Shown in pieces: positions 17,420 through 25,896 of a DNA stretch of 37,383 bases. Source of the stretch: an uncultured Bacteroides sp. (lineage in GTDB: Bacteria; Bacteroidota; Bacteroidia; Bacteroidales; Bacteroidaceae); the NCBI RefSeq assembly GCF_902491285.1, contig NZ_CABUHK010000058.1, forward strand, positions 1 through 37,383, written 5' to 3'. A program made the translations under genes and the position numbers. Each line of letters opens with the position of its first letter. Position 1 is the first letter of the stretch. Below the pieces are notes generated by a model. That model did not search any database. It saw only the letters and a list, made by a program, of their open reading frames with translations, and was not told the DNA's origin.

Positions 17420-18634
17420 TTAAAACGGACATTTTTGGTTGTCAACATAAGTAATTGTACCACCCGGCACAGCATTATGTCCATGCCCTGTCATATCAAG
17501 CACCGTACCATCATCTTGTGTTTCACCATCAAAACGCCAATAAGCGATTAATCCTTCGCTCGTAGGATCCACATAGCAAACGCCATCCTCAATTTGAGCA
17601 GATGTACGCGCCACGTTCCATACACGGCACTCACTGATGTAACCATCAAAGAAGCGTGCGTTACCTGCCGAACGGCCAATAGAGAATGTATCCTCCCAAG
17701 TATGACCGTCATAAGCCATACTCAAGTTTATGGAACCACCATTCTTTGTCTCTACGAAGTGAATCTGCTCACCGTCCAAATAGAGACGTAGATACTGACC
17801 GTCATACACAGCAGCGAAGTGTAACCAATGACCTGTAGGAAATTCTTTCTCTACCCATGATTCATAATGGTCTTTCTTATCAGGATGCGAAGCCGAACCA
17901 ATGGAACCTTTCACAAACTGCAATTTATTAACCGGATTACCGGCACCATCACCAAAACGGAAAAGGAAGTTCTCTTCACATCCACATAACGAACTAATGC
18001 CATTGGCACTTCTTTCCTGTCCAACCGGGAAAGATACGGGAAGCACCTTCATCTCCAACGTCATCTGTCCGAGTGCTTTCACCGGACTGTTTTCCTGATC
18101 ACCGAACGAAGGAACATTGAAATATCCCCGACGTGCCAGATAAGCGGCCTTGATATTAATGACCTTGGTCAGCATAACATAAGCAGTGCGGGAAGTTTCC
18201 ATCACTTTCAAGTCACTATTCGATACCGAGGTTATAGATACAGGAAGACAATAAGATACACCTTCCTGCAACTTCTCGGCGTCGGCGGTCACCTTTATTT
18301 GCGTAGATTGGTTTTGTCCGGCAGGGATTACCACTTCGCCACCTTCAAAACTATAACTACCTTCGGGAGGCATCTGGCAGTTACGACCGGTAGAAGCATT
18401 AAAAGACTCAAGCAACTGAGGAGCCACCTGTACACCTACTTTCACATCCGTATCCGTTTTGTCTGTTGAAGTTACAGTCAAACCTAAGGTAGACTGTCCT
18501 TCAACGAGAAATTTCACATTTGAGGAAGTAAGCGTACCAGTCATATAAACAGCATCACTATAATCTGGTTCGGTCTTGCAGCCTGACATACAAAGCAACA
18601 AGGTGAATAAAGATAAGAGCGTATATTTCTTCAT
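17420..18634 (-). CDS. DUF1735 plus LamG-like (Laminin_G_3) surface lipoprotein, PUL A
   Basis: This 404-residue lipoprotein has a lipobox LLLCMSGC (Cys19). It has an N-terminal DUF1735 beta-sandwich (about 25-160) and a C-terminal LamG/concanavalin-A-like domain (about 185-395). The LamG domain is marked by HWLHFAAVYDGQYLRLYLDG and the closing strand FDGYISECRVWNVARTSAQI. LamG folds of this kind commonly bind carbohydrate. It is the last gene of the sigma-FecR-SusCD-GH18 run, 11 nt behind the DUF1735-F5/8C gene and followed by a terminator. Its domains match the N-terminal two thirds of EndoBT-3987-type enzymes, suggesting a glycan-binding helper for the separate GH18 protein. Binding is inferred, and no catalytic residues are recognised. 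Confidence 0.85.
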   Translation of the reverse strand: MKKYTLLSLFTLLLCMSGCKTEPDYSDAVYMTGTLTSSNVKFLVEGQSTLGLTVTSTDKTDTDVKVGVQVAPQLLESFNASTGRNCQMPPEGSYSFEGGEVVIPAGQNQSTQIKVTADAEKLQEGVSYCLPVSITSVSNSDLKVMETSRTAYVMLTKVINIKAAYLARRGYFNVPSFGDQENSPVKALGQMTLEMKVLPVSFPVGQERSANGISSLCGCEENFLFRFGDGAGNPVNKLQFVKGSIGSASHPDKKDHYESWVEKEFPTGHWLHFAAVYDGQYLRLYLDGEQIHFVETKNGGSINLSMAYDGHTWEDTFSIGRSAGNARFFDGYISECRVWNVARTSAQIEDGVCYVDPTSEGLIAYWRFDGETQDDGTVLDMTGHGHNAVPGGTITYVDNQKCPF

Positions 18635-18645
18635 AACTCCAATTA

Positions 18646-19665
18646 TTATTTAGCATAAACATTAAATACACCACATTCCAAAGAGGCACCATACCACCCA
18701 CCGGCATTGGGAACAGAAATACGAATATATCGGGCAGTCAACGGAGCATAGAAAACACAAGCCTCAGTATTACGTTCGATTTCACCTTGCGACTTCCAAT
18801 CCGTACCGTTATCACTCGTACTGACAGTCATGCCGGCACTGAACACACCGACCTCTTTTTCAGTCCAGGTTTCATAATCATATCCGGAACTTGTCATTTT
18901 GATACCATCAAAAGAATATGCTTTCCCCATATCAATATCCAGCAAAAGCTCACCCGACCGGTTAGAAATGGAACAATAAGTTTCATAATTTCCATCAAAA
19001 ATGGCTTCAATCGGGTCATACCAAGCCTGAACAGTCCCATTGGTAGCAGCAGTCCATCCAGCTTGGTCTGCCACTAATGTACCGGTACCTGTATATTGGG
19101 TAGCTTCATGATTCATATTATCCTCGGTCACCGTAATAGTCAAGAAAGAAGGTGCCAGCATATTAGTGCTCAACTGCGAATTAGCACCTTCCGCTGAAAC
19201 AAGGCGCAAAGGAATAATATATCCTTTTTCACTCTTAAGGGTAGAGAGGAGATTCGTGTCATCAGTCAATTTGACATGTAAAGCGTCAGCCACCACCATT
19301 TCCCCAGCAGGAATAGTCATTTCTGTATTCTCTAGCACAATAGCCTCAGCGGGTAAAGCTTCAAACTTGGTACCGTGCTCTTCATTATAAGTATCAATCA
19401 AAGAGTTATCAACCGCTACCGTCACTTTAATGTCTCCACTCGCTTTCTTCGAGCATTTTGCTTCCCACGTGAAATCTACATTACTGACTGTACTGATGGG
19501 AGTCTGTACAATCTTGTATGCCTGTGAATTATCCAAAGTGTACACTCGATTGTACGGATCTCCATAGACATCGTAAGTCTCATCGTCACCACATGCAGTA
19601 AAACCGAGCGCACAAATGGCGAGCAGACCTATATAAAAACATTTTTTTCTATTTTTCATTGTCAT
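18646..19665 (-). CDS. DUF1735 plus F5/8 type C (discoidin-like) surface lipoprotein
   Basis: This 339-residue lipoprotein has a lipobox LGFTAC (Cys25 from the first Met). A DUF1735 domain (about 30-180) is followed by an F5/8 type C / CBM32-like domain (about 195-338), seen in the pattern AIFDGNYETYCSIS, LLLDIDMGKAYSFDGI, TWTEKEVGVFSAGMTV and the final ARYIRISVPNAGGWYG. Such modules often bind galactose or GlcNAc-type sugars. The second Met (MKNRKK) is an alternative start. It lies 17 nt behind the GH18 gene and 11 nt before the DUF1735-LamG gene. PUL B has no counterpart, so this gene is the main protein difference between the two loci, along with GH3. It is likely an outer-surface glycan-binding protein. 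Confidence 0.85.
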   Translation of the reverse strand: MTMKNRKKCFYIGLLAICALGFTACGDDETYDVYGDPYNRVYTLDNSQAYKIVQTPISTVSNVDFTWEAKCSKKASGDIKVTVAVDNSLIDTYNEEHGTKFEALPAEAIVLENTEMTIPAGEMVVADALHVKLTDDTNLLSTLKSEKGYIIPLRLVSAEGANSQLSTNMLAPSFLTITVTEDNMNHEATQYTGTGTLVADQAGWTAATNGTVQAWYDPIEAIFDGNYETYCSISNRSGELLLDIDMGKAYSFDGIKMTSSGYDYETWTEKEVGVFSAGMTVSTSDNGTDWKSQGEIERNTEACVFYAPLTARYIRISVPNAGGWYGASLECGVFNVYAK

Positions 19666-19682
19666 CTTTCATTAAAGGTTAA

Positions 19683-20696
19683 TTAATGGATAGCCGGATT
19701 CTGTATTTGGATACATTGGCGGAATCGATAATAAGGTTCGGGATTGTATTCATGTACATTATAGTCGCGATGGATAAAGAATGCTCCAAATCCTCCTTTA
19801 CGTTTGCCATTCGACGGTTTATAACGTGCCTGATTATACATGGACTGCATATCACCTTGCCAGCCGTCACCCATATTACAGCAATATACCACCTTTTCAT
19901 CAGGCCATCCGCCTGCACCTGTGCCACCACTATATGCCTGAAGGAAACAATAGTTACTATATGGAACAAGACTAGTCATACTGGTACTTGTCTGGTCAAT
20001 ATTCAACATTTTATCACAAATGCCTTCTTGCGAAGCTATTTCCTTACCATAACGCTCTTCAATGAGTTGTAGACGTTCTTCTTTAGTGATATCCGGATTC
20101 GGTCCCATATATTTAGCCATATGCTTGTAGAAGTACTCAAAATTCGAACCACTCAAAAAGTCACCTTCCGGCTCATAGTCAGCATCGAAGCCATCAAGGT
20201 CATTCAGGAACACTTGATCGAGGAAATATTCAGCATACATTTCAAAGGAGCGATTAAGTGCTGCAGTTCGTTCATCACCATTCGGCATTGCCCTCGCCTC
20301 ATTGTACGCCTGCTTGAAAGCATGGTCATCTGTTTCCGCATCAATACGGGTAATTGCCACACAAAGCATTTTGGTACCTTTCACTTTCTGCACAAAACGA
20401 ATTTCTTCCCATATTTCTGTATTCTCCTTTGCCGGGATACCGCCCCACATAGAGCAAATGTCAAGACTGTCGGGTAATCCCATAAATCGAACAGCCGCTG
20501 AGTTTTGGGCTCCATACTGCGCAAACCATCCAAAAGCAATTTCATGGTCACTTGCTTTGTAATCGCGCAGGTTTTGGTAGTACTGGTCATCGTAAGTCAA
20601 CGGTCGCTGAATGGTCAACGATTCGATGTCCGTATTACAGGCAGCCATCAGGATGCCTGTAGCTAGCGCGACCAATAAGTATTTCATTGTTTTCAT
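19683..20696 (-). CDS. GH18 endoglycosidase-like lipoprotein, PUL A
   Basis: This 337-residue lipoprotein has a lipobox LMAAC (Cys20) and an otherwise single TIM-barrel domain of GH18. The family motif DxxDxDxE is intact as DGFDADYE, with Asp173 and catalytic Glu175, so substrate-assisted hydrolysis of GlcNAc-containing glycans is expected. Other landmarks are EIAFGWFAQYG near the start, LPDSLDICSMWGG, and RFVQKVKGTKMLCVAI for barrel strands. It resembles the catalytic part of endo-beta-N-acetylglucosaminidases of Bacteroides (EndoBT-3987 type) without their N-terminal DUF1735 and LamG domains. It is transcribed after susD (gap 43 nt) and before two DUF1735 lipoproteins. It is paralogous to the GH18 protein at 29072. 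The exact glycan is not determined. Confidence 0.87.
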   Translation of the reverse strand: MKTMKYLLVALATGILMAACNTDIESLTIQRPLTYDDQYYQNLRDYKASDHEIAFGWFAQYGAQNSAAVRFMGLPDSLDICSMWGGIPAKENTEIWEEIRFVQKVKGTKMLCVAITRIDAETDDHAFKQAYNEARAMPNGDERTAALNRSFEMYAEYFLDQVFLNDLDGFDADYEPEGDFLSGSNFEYFYKHMAKYMGPNPDITKEERLQLIEERYGKEIASQEGICDKMLNIDQTSTSMTSLVPYSNYCFLQAYSGGTGAGGWPDEKVVYCCNMGDGWQGDMQSMYNQARYKPSNGKRKGGFGAFFIHRDYNVHEYNPEPYYRFRQCIQIQNPAIH

Positions 20697-20739
20697 ATTC
20701 TAATTACTTAGTTAGATTGTTCTACATTGATATATCTGG

Positions 20740-22341
20740 TTACCTTTTTACATCCCACCAAAGGCGTGTACCGGCAATGTCCGTACCCTGCAATAAGGAG
20801 ACGGCGGCTTGCGTATTCTCGCTATTGTCAGAATACTCTGTCGTCGGGAACTTCAAGCGACTGATGAGTTCTCCTTCAGGCACTTCACCACCGGAACGGT
20901 TCGAACTGATAGTAACAATTCCAGGATAACCCGTACGACGCATCTCACTCCATGCCTCCTGCCCGTCAGGGAAAAGAGCAATCCACTTCTGTACCATAAT
21001 ACGCTCCAGTTTCTTACTTTCAGAAGCACTGTCATCCCACTTCACTGTCAAGGTCGAAACCATACGGCTTACATCAGTGCTACGTCCTGTTGTCGGATCT
21101 ATGAAAGAAGTAGCCGGCACGTTAACATTATCAGCAAGATAAGTATCCACCCCTGTAGCCCCCTTGGAAGAGAAAGAGATTTTCACACCTTCTTCATAGT
21201 ATTCCTGTACTGTCTTATCCCCTAGGTTCAAACGCAATTTAGCCTCTGCCAACAGAAAATAAGTTTCAGCAGCACTCATCCACTGTATATTATCATTTTG
21301 TCCCACATTCATACTGGAAGCCGCCTCTGACAATGTTCCCTGATTACGGCTAGTCTGCCCGTTCCGGACTCCATGATATGCCCCGTCTTTCACAGCACCC
21401 TTGAAGTAACACGCCAAACGTGGATCTTGTAAACCTTTCAAATAACAATCCATGGTAGCACTCATGCGAAAATCATTAAAACTTTCAAATGCTTCCCACC
21501 ACTCATTGATGAAAGTGAACGATGCAGACTGCTTCAAAACTGCATTATCATCAACAGACGTCATCAGCCCTATACTATGACCGATTGCAGCTTCTATTTC
21601 TGTCCGGGCTTTTGTCTCATCTACATAAGAGATACGCATTGCCAAACGAAGACGGAGTGTATTGGCAAACTTAATCCACTTCTCCACTCTACCATTATAA
21701 ATATAGTCATAACGTTCCATATAAGGTTCGGATGTACGACTGTTATAACCTGTAAGAACATCAATGGCATCTGCCAATTCTTCAAAAAAACGATAATACA
21801 CATCCTTCTGGCTATCGTAAGGCACATGAATGCTTGTACCAAACTTAGAATAAGGAATGGGACCATACTTATCCGTAATACGACTCATACCAAACACCTT
21901 GACAATAGTAGCCAAAGCACGTGCAGGTGAAACCTCATCGGTATTCTCTACGATGCTTTGCCACGGCTGCATCACTTCGGTATAAGCGTTGTTGAACGGT
22001 GAATTATACCACTGGCGATATAGTTTATAACAGTCGTTATCTTCTGTTCCGGCATAATCCCACGTCTTGACAGGAGCAAAGTAGCTGGCAAATATGTCAC
22101 CGGTCAGCATCTGAGTTTCCTCAAACAAACCTCCCTTATCCTTACCTACCACAAAAATCCCCCTCTCCATCTGTGTGAAGTAAGCTCCAGTTTTAAGGTT
22201 ATCGCGTTCCATCCATTCCCGAGTCACCTCATTCGGATTGATATTCCAACTTTCAAAATGGCTGGTGCAGGCTGTAAGCAACAAACTTCCGGCAAGCAAC
22301 GCACCATTGACAACTTTTATATATTTTGATATCTGTATCAT
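20740..22341 (-). CDS. SusD/RagB-family glycan-binding outer membrane lipoprotein, PUL A
   Basis: This 533-residue lipoprotein (lipobox LLLTAC, Cys25) begins its mature part with the typical SusD pattern WNINPNEVTREW. Helical TPR-like repeats follow, with hallmark segments such as ALATIVKVFGMSRITDKYGP, EKWIKFANTLRLRLAMRISY, AETYFLLAEAKLRLNLG and KWIALFPDGQEAWSEMRRTG. It most resembles the SusD-like_2 subgroup. It caps the SusC barrel 12 nt upstream in the operon and captures glycan at the cell surface. It is paralogous to the SusD at 30219, with the segments just quoted recognisable in both. Ligand specificity is not visible in the sequence. Confidence 0.95.
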   Translation of the reverse strand: MIQISKYIKVVNGALLAGSLLLTACTSHFESWNINPNEVTREWMERDNLKTGAYFTQMERGIFVVGKDKGGLFEETQMLTGDIFASYFAPVKTWDYAGTEDNDCYKLYRQWYNSPFNNAYTEVMQPWQSIVENTDEVSPARALATIVKVFGMSRITDKYGPIPYSKFGTSIHVPYDSQKDVYYRFFEELADAIDVLTGYNSRTSEPYMERYDYIYNGRVEKWIKFANTLRLRLAMRISYVDETKARTEIEAAIGHSIGLMTSVDDNAVLKQSASFTFINEWWEAFESFNDFRMSATMDCYLKGLQDPRLACYFKGAVKDGAYHGVRNGQTSRNQGTLSEAASSMNVGQNDNIQWMSAAETYFLLAEAKLRLNLGDKTVQEYYEEGVKISFSSKGATGVDTYLADNVNVPATSFIDPTTGRSTDVSRMVSTLTVKWDDSASESKKLERIMVQKWIALFPDGQEAWSEMRRTGYPGIVTISSNRSGGEVPEGELISRLKFPTTEYSDNSENTQAAVSLLQGTDIAGTRLWWDVKR

Positions 22342-22353
22342 CTTGTCGATTCT

Positions 22354-25300
22354 TTAGAAATTAAGTTTAACAGAGAAGCCTAAATTACGCAGGCTCGGCA
22401 ACATAAAATAGTCCATACCGCTAAAGTGTGTACCTGTACTTGCCGTCAGCTCAGGATCATAAGGAGCCTTACAATAGAACATGAGCAAATTGCGTCCGGT
22501 GAAGGCAACATTCATACTCTGAATCCAGGGAATTATCTTTTGAACAGGAACGTCATAACCGAGAGACAATTCTGCAAGACGGACATTTGTTGCACTGTAA
22601 ACATACATCGAGCCTACACCACCCATAATACTGTAATATTTTTGTACGGCTGGCACTTCATAACCGTCAATCAATACATATCCTAAATCGCGTGCCGTAG
22701 CAGTAGCTTTGGAAACACCATAAGCATCCATCAATGCTTGAGTCTGCGAAACAACCACACCACCGATACGGGCATTAACCAAACAACTCAATGTCAGCCC
22801 TTTCCAAGAGAAAGAGTTACGCCACCCCATCATATATTTGGCTTGAGAATTACCGGCATAAATCAAACCATCCTTAAGTTTGCCAGCTTTGTTGTCGATT
22901 GCCACTGTATTATTGACATAATCCACATCAATATACCCGTGATGATCTGTACGAAGAGCGGTCACATACAAGTCACCGACAGAACCACCCTCATAAAGAC
23001 GTGACTTCACGATTTCAAGCCCGCCAAAATCCATCATGTCTTGGCTGATAACTTCTCCGCCTGACAAAGTGGTCGGCTTCAACAACTTTTTAATTTTATT
23101 GCGGTTGAGAGTGTAAGTGAACGTAGAGTTCCATTTCACCGGTCCGAGAGGCTGATTCAATGTCAGACTGAGCTCAATACCTTTGTTATCCACTTGTCCA
23201 CCATTGACATAGATGGAAGAATAACCGGAAGATGAGGGGAGTGAAGGATTAAACAATTGGTTGTAGGTGGATGTCTTATACAAAGATACGTTCAACTCCA
23301 ATTTATCATTCCAAAGATGAGACTGCAAACCGACTTCCCATGCCTTGGTACGCTCCGGCTTAATATCTGTGTTAGGATACGTAGTAGCTGTTGTGGGAGA
23401 AGCCGACTCATACGGATAGGTCTGATAAGCAATATAACGTGTAGGAGCATTTCCTACCTCACTATACGAACCACGCACTTTCAAGAAAGTAAGCACATCG
23501 TTCTTGATAGGCAACAGTTCTGTCAGAATTGCGGAAAAACCTACCGATGGATAAGCGACTGACTTCGTATCAGTCCATGCCAAAGCAGAAGACCAGTCAA
23601 CACGCCCTGTTACATCCAAATAAAGTTTGCTTTTCCATCCTAACTGTGCGGTAGCAAAAATAGATTGCGTCTGGTCATGATAACCATCTTGCTGAAACTT
23701 CACGGTAGACGGCATCAAGTTAAGCGTTGTAAAGCTATTGGCTACCGAGTTCAAACTACCACCGACATCGAAATACTGGTAGTTGACATCTTGAATGCTG
23801 GTTCCTAGCGTAGCTGTTAATGAGAAATCACCAAAATATTTATCTATATTCAACATCACATCACCATAAAGCTGACGGGTAGAAGCATCGCCTTTATAAT
23901 ATCCGCCAAAGTCCTGACAAAAGATATTATCAGTAGATGCCGAATATTTCTTTTCAAACAGAGCCGAGGTATAATCCATTTTGGCACGTGCCCCCAATGT
24001 GATACCTTTAGTGATTTCAAAATTCAAACCTCCACTTACAAGAAAACGATTCTTATGATTGATAAAATTGTCGCGGTTGACAATCCAATATGGATTCTGC
24101 AAAGCAATTCCCTGATTATCCCACGGCCAATATTGCGTTTTGAAGTTACGAGTTTCGTTATACATCTCGAACTGTTGAAGCATATCCAGACTGTAGCTCG
24201 GCGACATCAGATAGACAGGAACTATCGGATTAAAATACTGCCCCTGCGATAGCATATTCTGTTCGCGCACATTCATGTAACTAGCACTCAAGTCGAGACG
24301 TAAACGGTCATTAAGCATACTCGTTGTATTCCGGATAGTGAAGTTGTAACGATCCAATGTATTATTCGGAACAATGCCCGCTGCATTAGTAGCAGCCATA
24401 GAAAGGAATGTCTGATTCTTCTCATTACCATTGCTGATAGTCAAAGAGTTAGTTTCATTCCATCCTGTCTGATAAAAATCTAACGGATCATAGTTACTGG
24501 GGTGTCCCATTTTCTGCCCCCAACTTTTCAGTTCGCCTGTAGCTGCACCATAAGTATTTTGAAACTCCGGAGTTACAAACGGATTAAAGAACGAGGTATT
24601 GTTAGCATAGCTGACACGAAGTTTATCTTTCGCACCTTTCTTCGTAGTAATCATGATAACGCCATTGGCGGCATCACTACCATAAAGTGCAGAAGCTGCG
24701 GCACCACTTAATACAGACATGGTTTCAATATCTTCGGGATTAATCATAGAAGCACCGTCACCGGACTGTCCCATACCAGTCATAAAGTCGTCTGGCTGTG
24801 TAGTTTCCAATGAAGGCATCGGAATACCGTCAATCACATACAGTGCATTATTATTTCCAGAAAGAGATTTTGCTCCACGCATCACCACCTTCGCTCCGCC
24901 ACCTATACCGGATGAACTGGAGTTGATAACCACACCGGCAATTTTACCGGACAAGCTGTTTACGAAGTTAGCATCCTTAACACCAACAATTTCATTGGCA
25001 GATACCTCCTGAACATTATAAGAAAGCGCTTTCGCTTCTTTCTTAATACCAAGGGCGGTAACCACCACTTCGTTCAACACTTGAGAATCGTCTTCCAAAG
25101 TAACATTCAAGACCGAACCGATAACAGGCAGTTCTTTTTTCTGATAGCCTACATATGAAAATATTAATATCGGATTGGCTGTTTGAAGCGTCAGCGTATA
25201 ATTTCCGTCAAGATCCGTCACCGTTCCATTAGTGGTTCCTTTTTCCACAATGGAAACGCCAATTAGCGGTTCACCACTTTTATCAACCACCGTACCTTTA

Positions 25301-25713
25301 ATGGTTTGCGCCTTTTGCTGAGCAACTTTCGTTTCTTTAGCTGTCAGTACAATTTGATTATCCAATACTTTATATTCGATATTTGTACCTTCAAACACTT
25401 GCTTCAATACCTGAAAGATATTTTTATCTGATACTGAAACCGTTACCCGGCGATTGAGGTTCAGATTCTTGCTGTTAATAAAAAAGCCGAATCCGGATTC
25501 ACGTTCAATCGTGTGTAGCACTTCTTCAATAGTACTATTCTTCACGTTCAACGAAATAGAATTTCTTTGTGCATATCCGTCGGACGCATAGGCAAGCCCG
25601 ACAGAACAAACGAGTAGCATTAATAGTAATTTCATAGCCAACGATATTTCCTTTAAGGTTCGTCTAAGCGACTTTAATCCTCCAAGAAATTGGACGATAC
25701 AATAATTTTGCAT
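22354..25713 (-). CDS. SusC/RagA-family TonB-dependent glycan transporter with STN signalling domain, PUL A
   Basis: This 1119-residue outer membrane transporter has a long N-terminus (residues 1-26) before the hydrophobic signal MKLLLMLLVCSVGLAYA, a secretin/TonB N-terminal (STN) domain (about 52-125), a carboxypeptidase-regulatory-like domain (about 137-208; IKGTVVDKSGEPLIGVSIVE), the plug (from EVVVTALGIKKEAKALSY, about 215) with the SusC signature ALYVIDGIP, and a C-terminal barrel ending LGFSVKLNF. The STN domain is the part that touches FecR and so couples transport to sigma-factor release. The alternative start at 25635 (second Met, residue 27) would give a shorter signal peptide. The ATG region overlaps plus-strand promoter boxes for a probable antisense RNA. 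Confidence 0.96.
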   Translation of the reverse strand: MQNYCIVQFLGGLKSLRRTLKEISLAMKLLLMLLVCSVGLAYASDGYAQRNSISLNVKNSTIEEVLHTIERESGFGFFINSKNLNLNRRVTVSVSDKNIFQVLKQVFEGTNIEYKVLDNQIVLTAKETKVAQQKAQTIKGTVVDKSGEPLIGVSIVEKGTTNGTVTDLDGNYTLTLQTANPILIFSYVGYQKKELPVIGSVLNVTLEDDSQVLNEVVVTALGIKKEAKALSYNVQEVSANEIVGVKDANFVNSLSGKIAGVVINSSSSGIGGGAKVVMRGAKSLSGNNNALYVIDGIPMPSLETTQPDDFMTGMGQSGDGASMINPEDIETMSVLSGAAASALYGSDAANGVIMITTKKGAKDKLRVSYANNTSFFNPFVTPEFQNTYGAATGELKSWGQKMGHPSNYDPLDFYQTGWNETNSLTISNGNEKNQTFLSMAATNAAGIVPNNTLDRYNFTIRNTTSMLNDRLRLDLSASYMNVREQNMLSQGQYFNPIVPVYLMSPSYSLDMLQQFEMYNETRNFKTQYWPWDNQGIALQNPYWIVNRDNFINHKNRFLVSGGLNFEITKGITLGARAKMDYTSALFEKKYSASTDNIFCQDFGGYYKGDASTRQLYGDVMLNIDKYFGDFSLTATLGTSIQDVNYQYFDVGGSLNSVANSFTTLNLMPSTVKFQQDGYHDQTQSIFATAQLGWKSKLYLDVTGRVDWSSALAWTDTKSVAYPSVGFSAILTELLPIKNDVLTFLKVRGSYSEVGNAPTRYIAYQTYPYESASPTTATTYPNTDIKPERTKAWEVGLQSHLWNDKLELNVSLYKTSTYNQLFNPSLPSSSGYSSIYVNGGQVDNKGIELSLTLNQPLGPVKWNSTFTYTLNRNKIKKLLKPTTLSGGEVISQDMMDFGGLEIVKSRLYEGGSVGDLYVTALRTDHHGYIDVDYVNNTVAIDNKAGKLKDGLIYAGNSQAKYMMGWRNSFSWKGLTLSCLVNARIGGVVVSQTQALMDAYGVSKATATARDLGYVLIDGYEVPAVQKYYSIMGGVGSMYVYSATNVRLAELSLGYDVPVQKIIPWIQSMNVAFTGRNLLMFYCKAPYDPELTASTGTHFSGMDYFMLPSLRNLGFSVKLNF

Positions 25714-25720
25714 AGATTTG
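25689..25720 (+). promoter_or_regulatory. antisense promoter at the susC-A start codon
   Basis: On the plus strand, ATTG (25689-25692) is followed after 20 nt by a perfect TAGATTTG -7 box (25713-25720). The spacing fits the Bacteroides -33/-7 pattern, with one mismatch in TTTG. A second perfect -7 box, TAATTTTG, is at 25703-25710. Transcription would start near 25727 and run away from susC, covering its leader. Confidence 0.5.
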
Positions 25721-25726
25721 TAACGA

Positions 25727-25830
25727 GTTTAATTAGAAAATTGGTAGTTATACTTGTCTGCAAACAAGTAGTTCACAATTACTGAGGCTCATACGGGAAG
25801 ATACGGCCAATATCGTCCCGTATTTTTTTT
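25727..25830 (+). ncRNA. probable DonS-like cis-antisense small RNA opposite the susC-A leader
   Basis: A transcript of roughly 105 nt is predicted from the -7 box ending at 25720 to the T-tract of a plus-strand terminator (25823-25830). In order it holds the motif ATTAGAAAATTGGT (25732-25745), a 6-bp stem-loop ACTTGT-CTGCAA-ACAAGT (25752-25769) and the terminator hairpin. It would be complementary to the untranslated leader of susC-A. The same arrangement of parts occurs upstream of the other susC in this window. Cis-encoded antisense RNAs of this type (DonS in B. fragilis) are known to repress PULs. The start point is inferred and expression is not shown. Confidence 0.55.
25791..25830 (+). 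terminator. plus-strand rho-independent terminator upstream of susC-A
   Basis: Arms ATACGGGA (25791-25798) and TCCCGTAT (25816-25823) enclose an inner GATA/TATC stem and a 7-nt loop, followed by T8 (25823-25830) and a further T5. The T-tract is only on the plus strand, so it cannot serve the minus-strand PUL genes and points to an antisense transcript. Confidence 0.75.
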
Positions 25831-25896
25831 GTTTTTAAGGGTCTTTGTTTTTCATGGCAATAAGTTTTGGTTTTCAAGGTTTTATATCTTCTAGCA

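Noticed and set aside
19683..20696. GH18 protein as an inactive binding protein
   Set aside because: The DxxDxDxE motif is complete (Asp173, Glu175), so there is no sequence reason to call it inactive.
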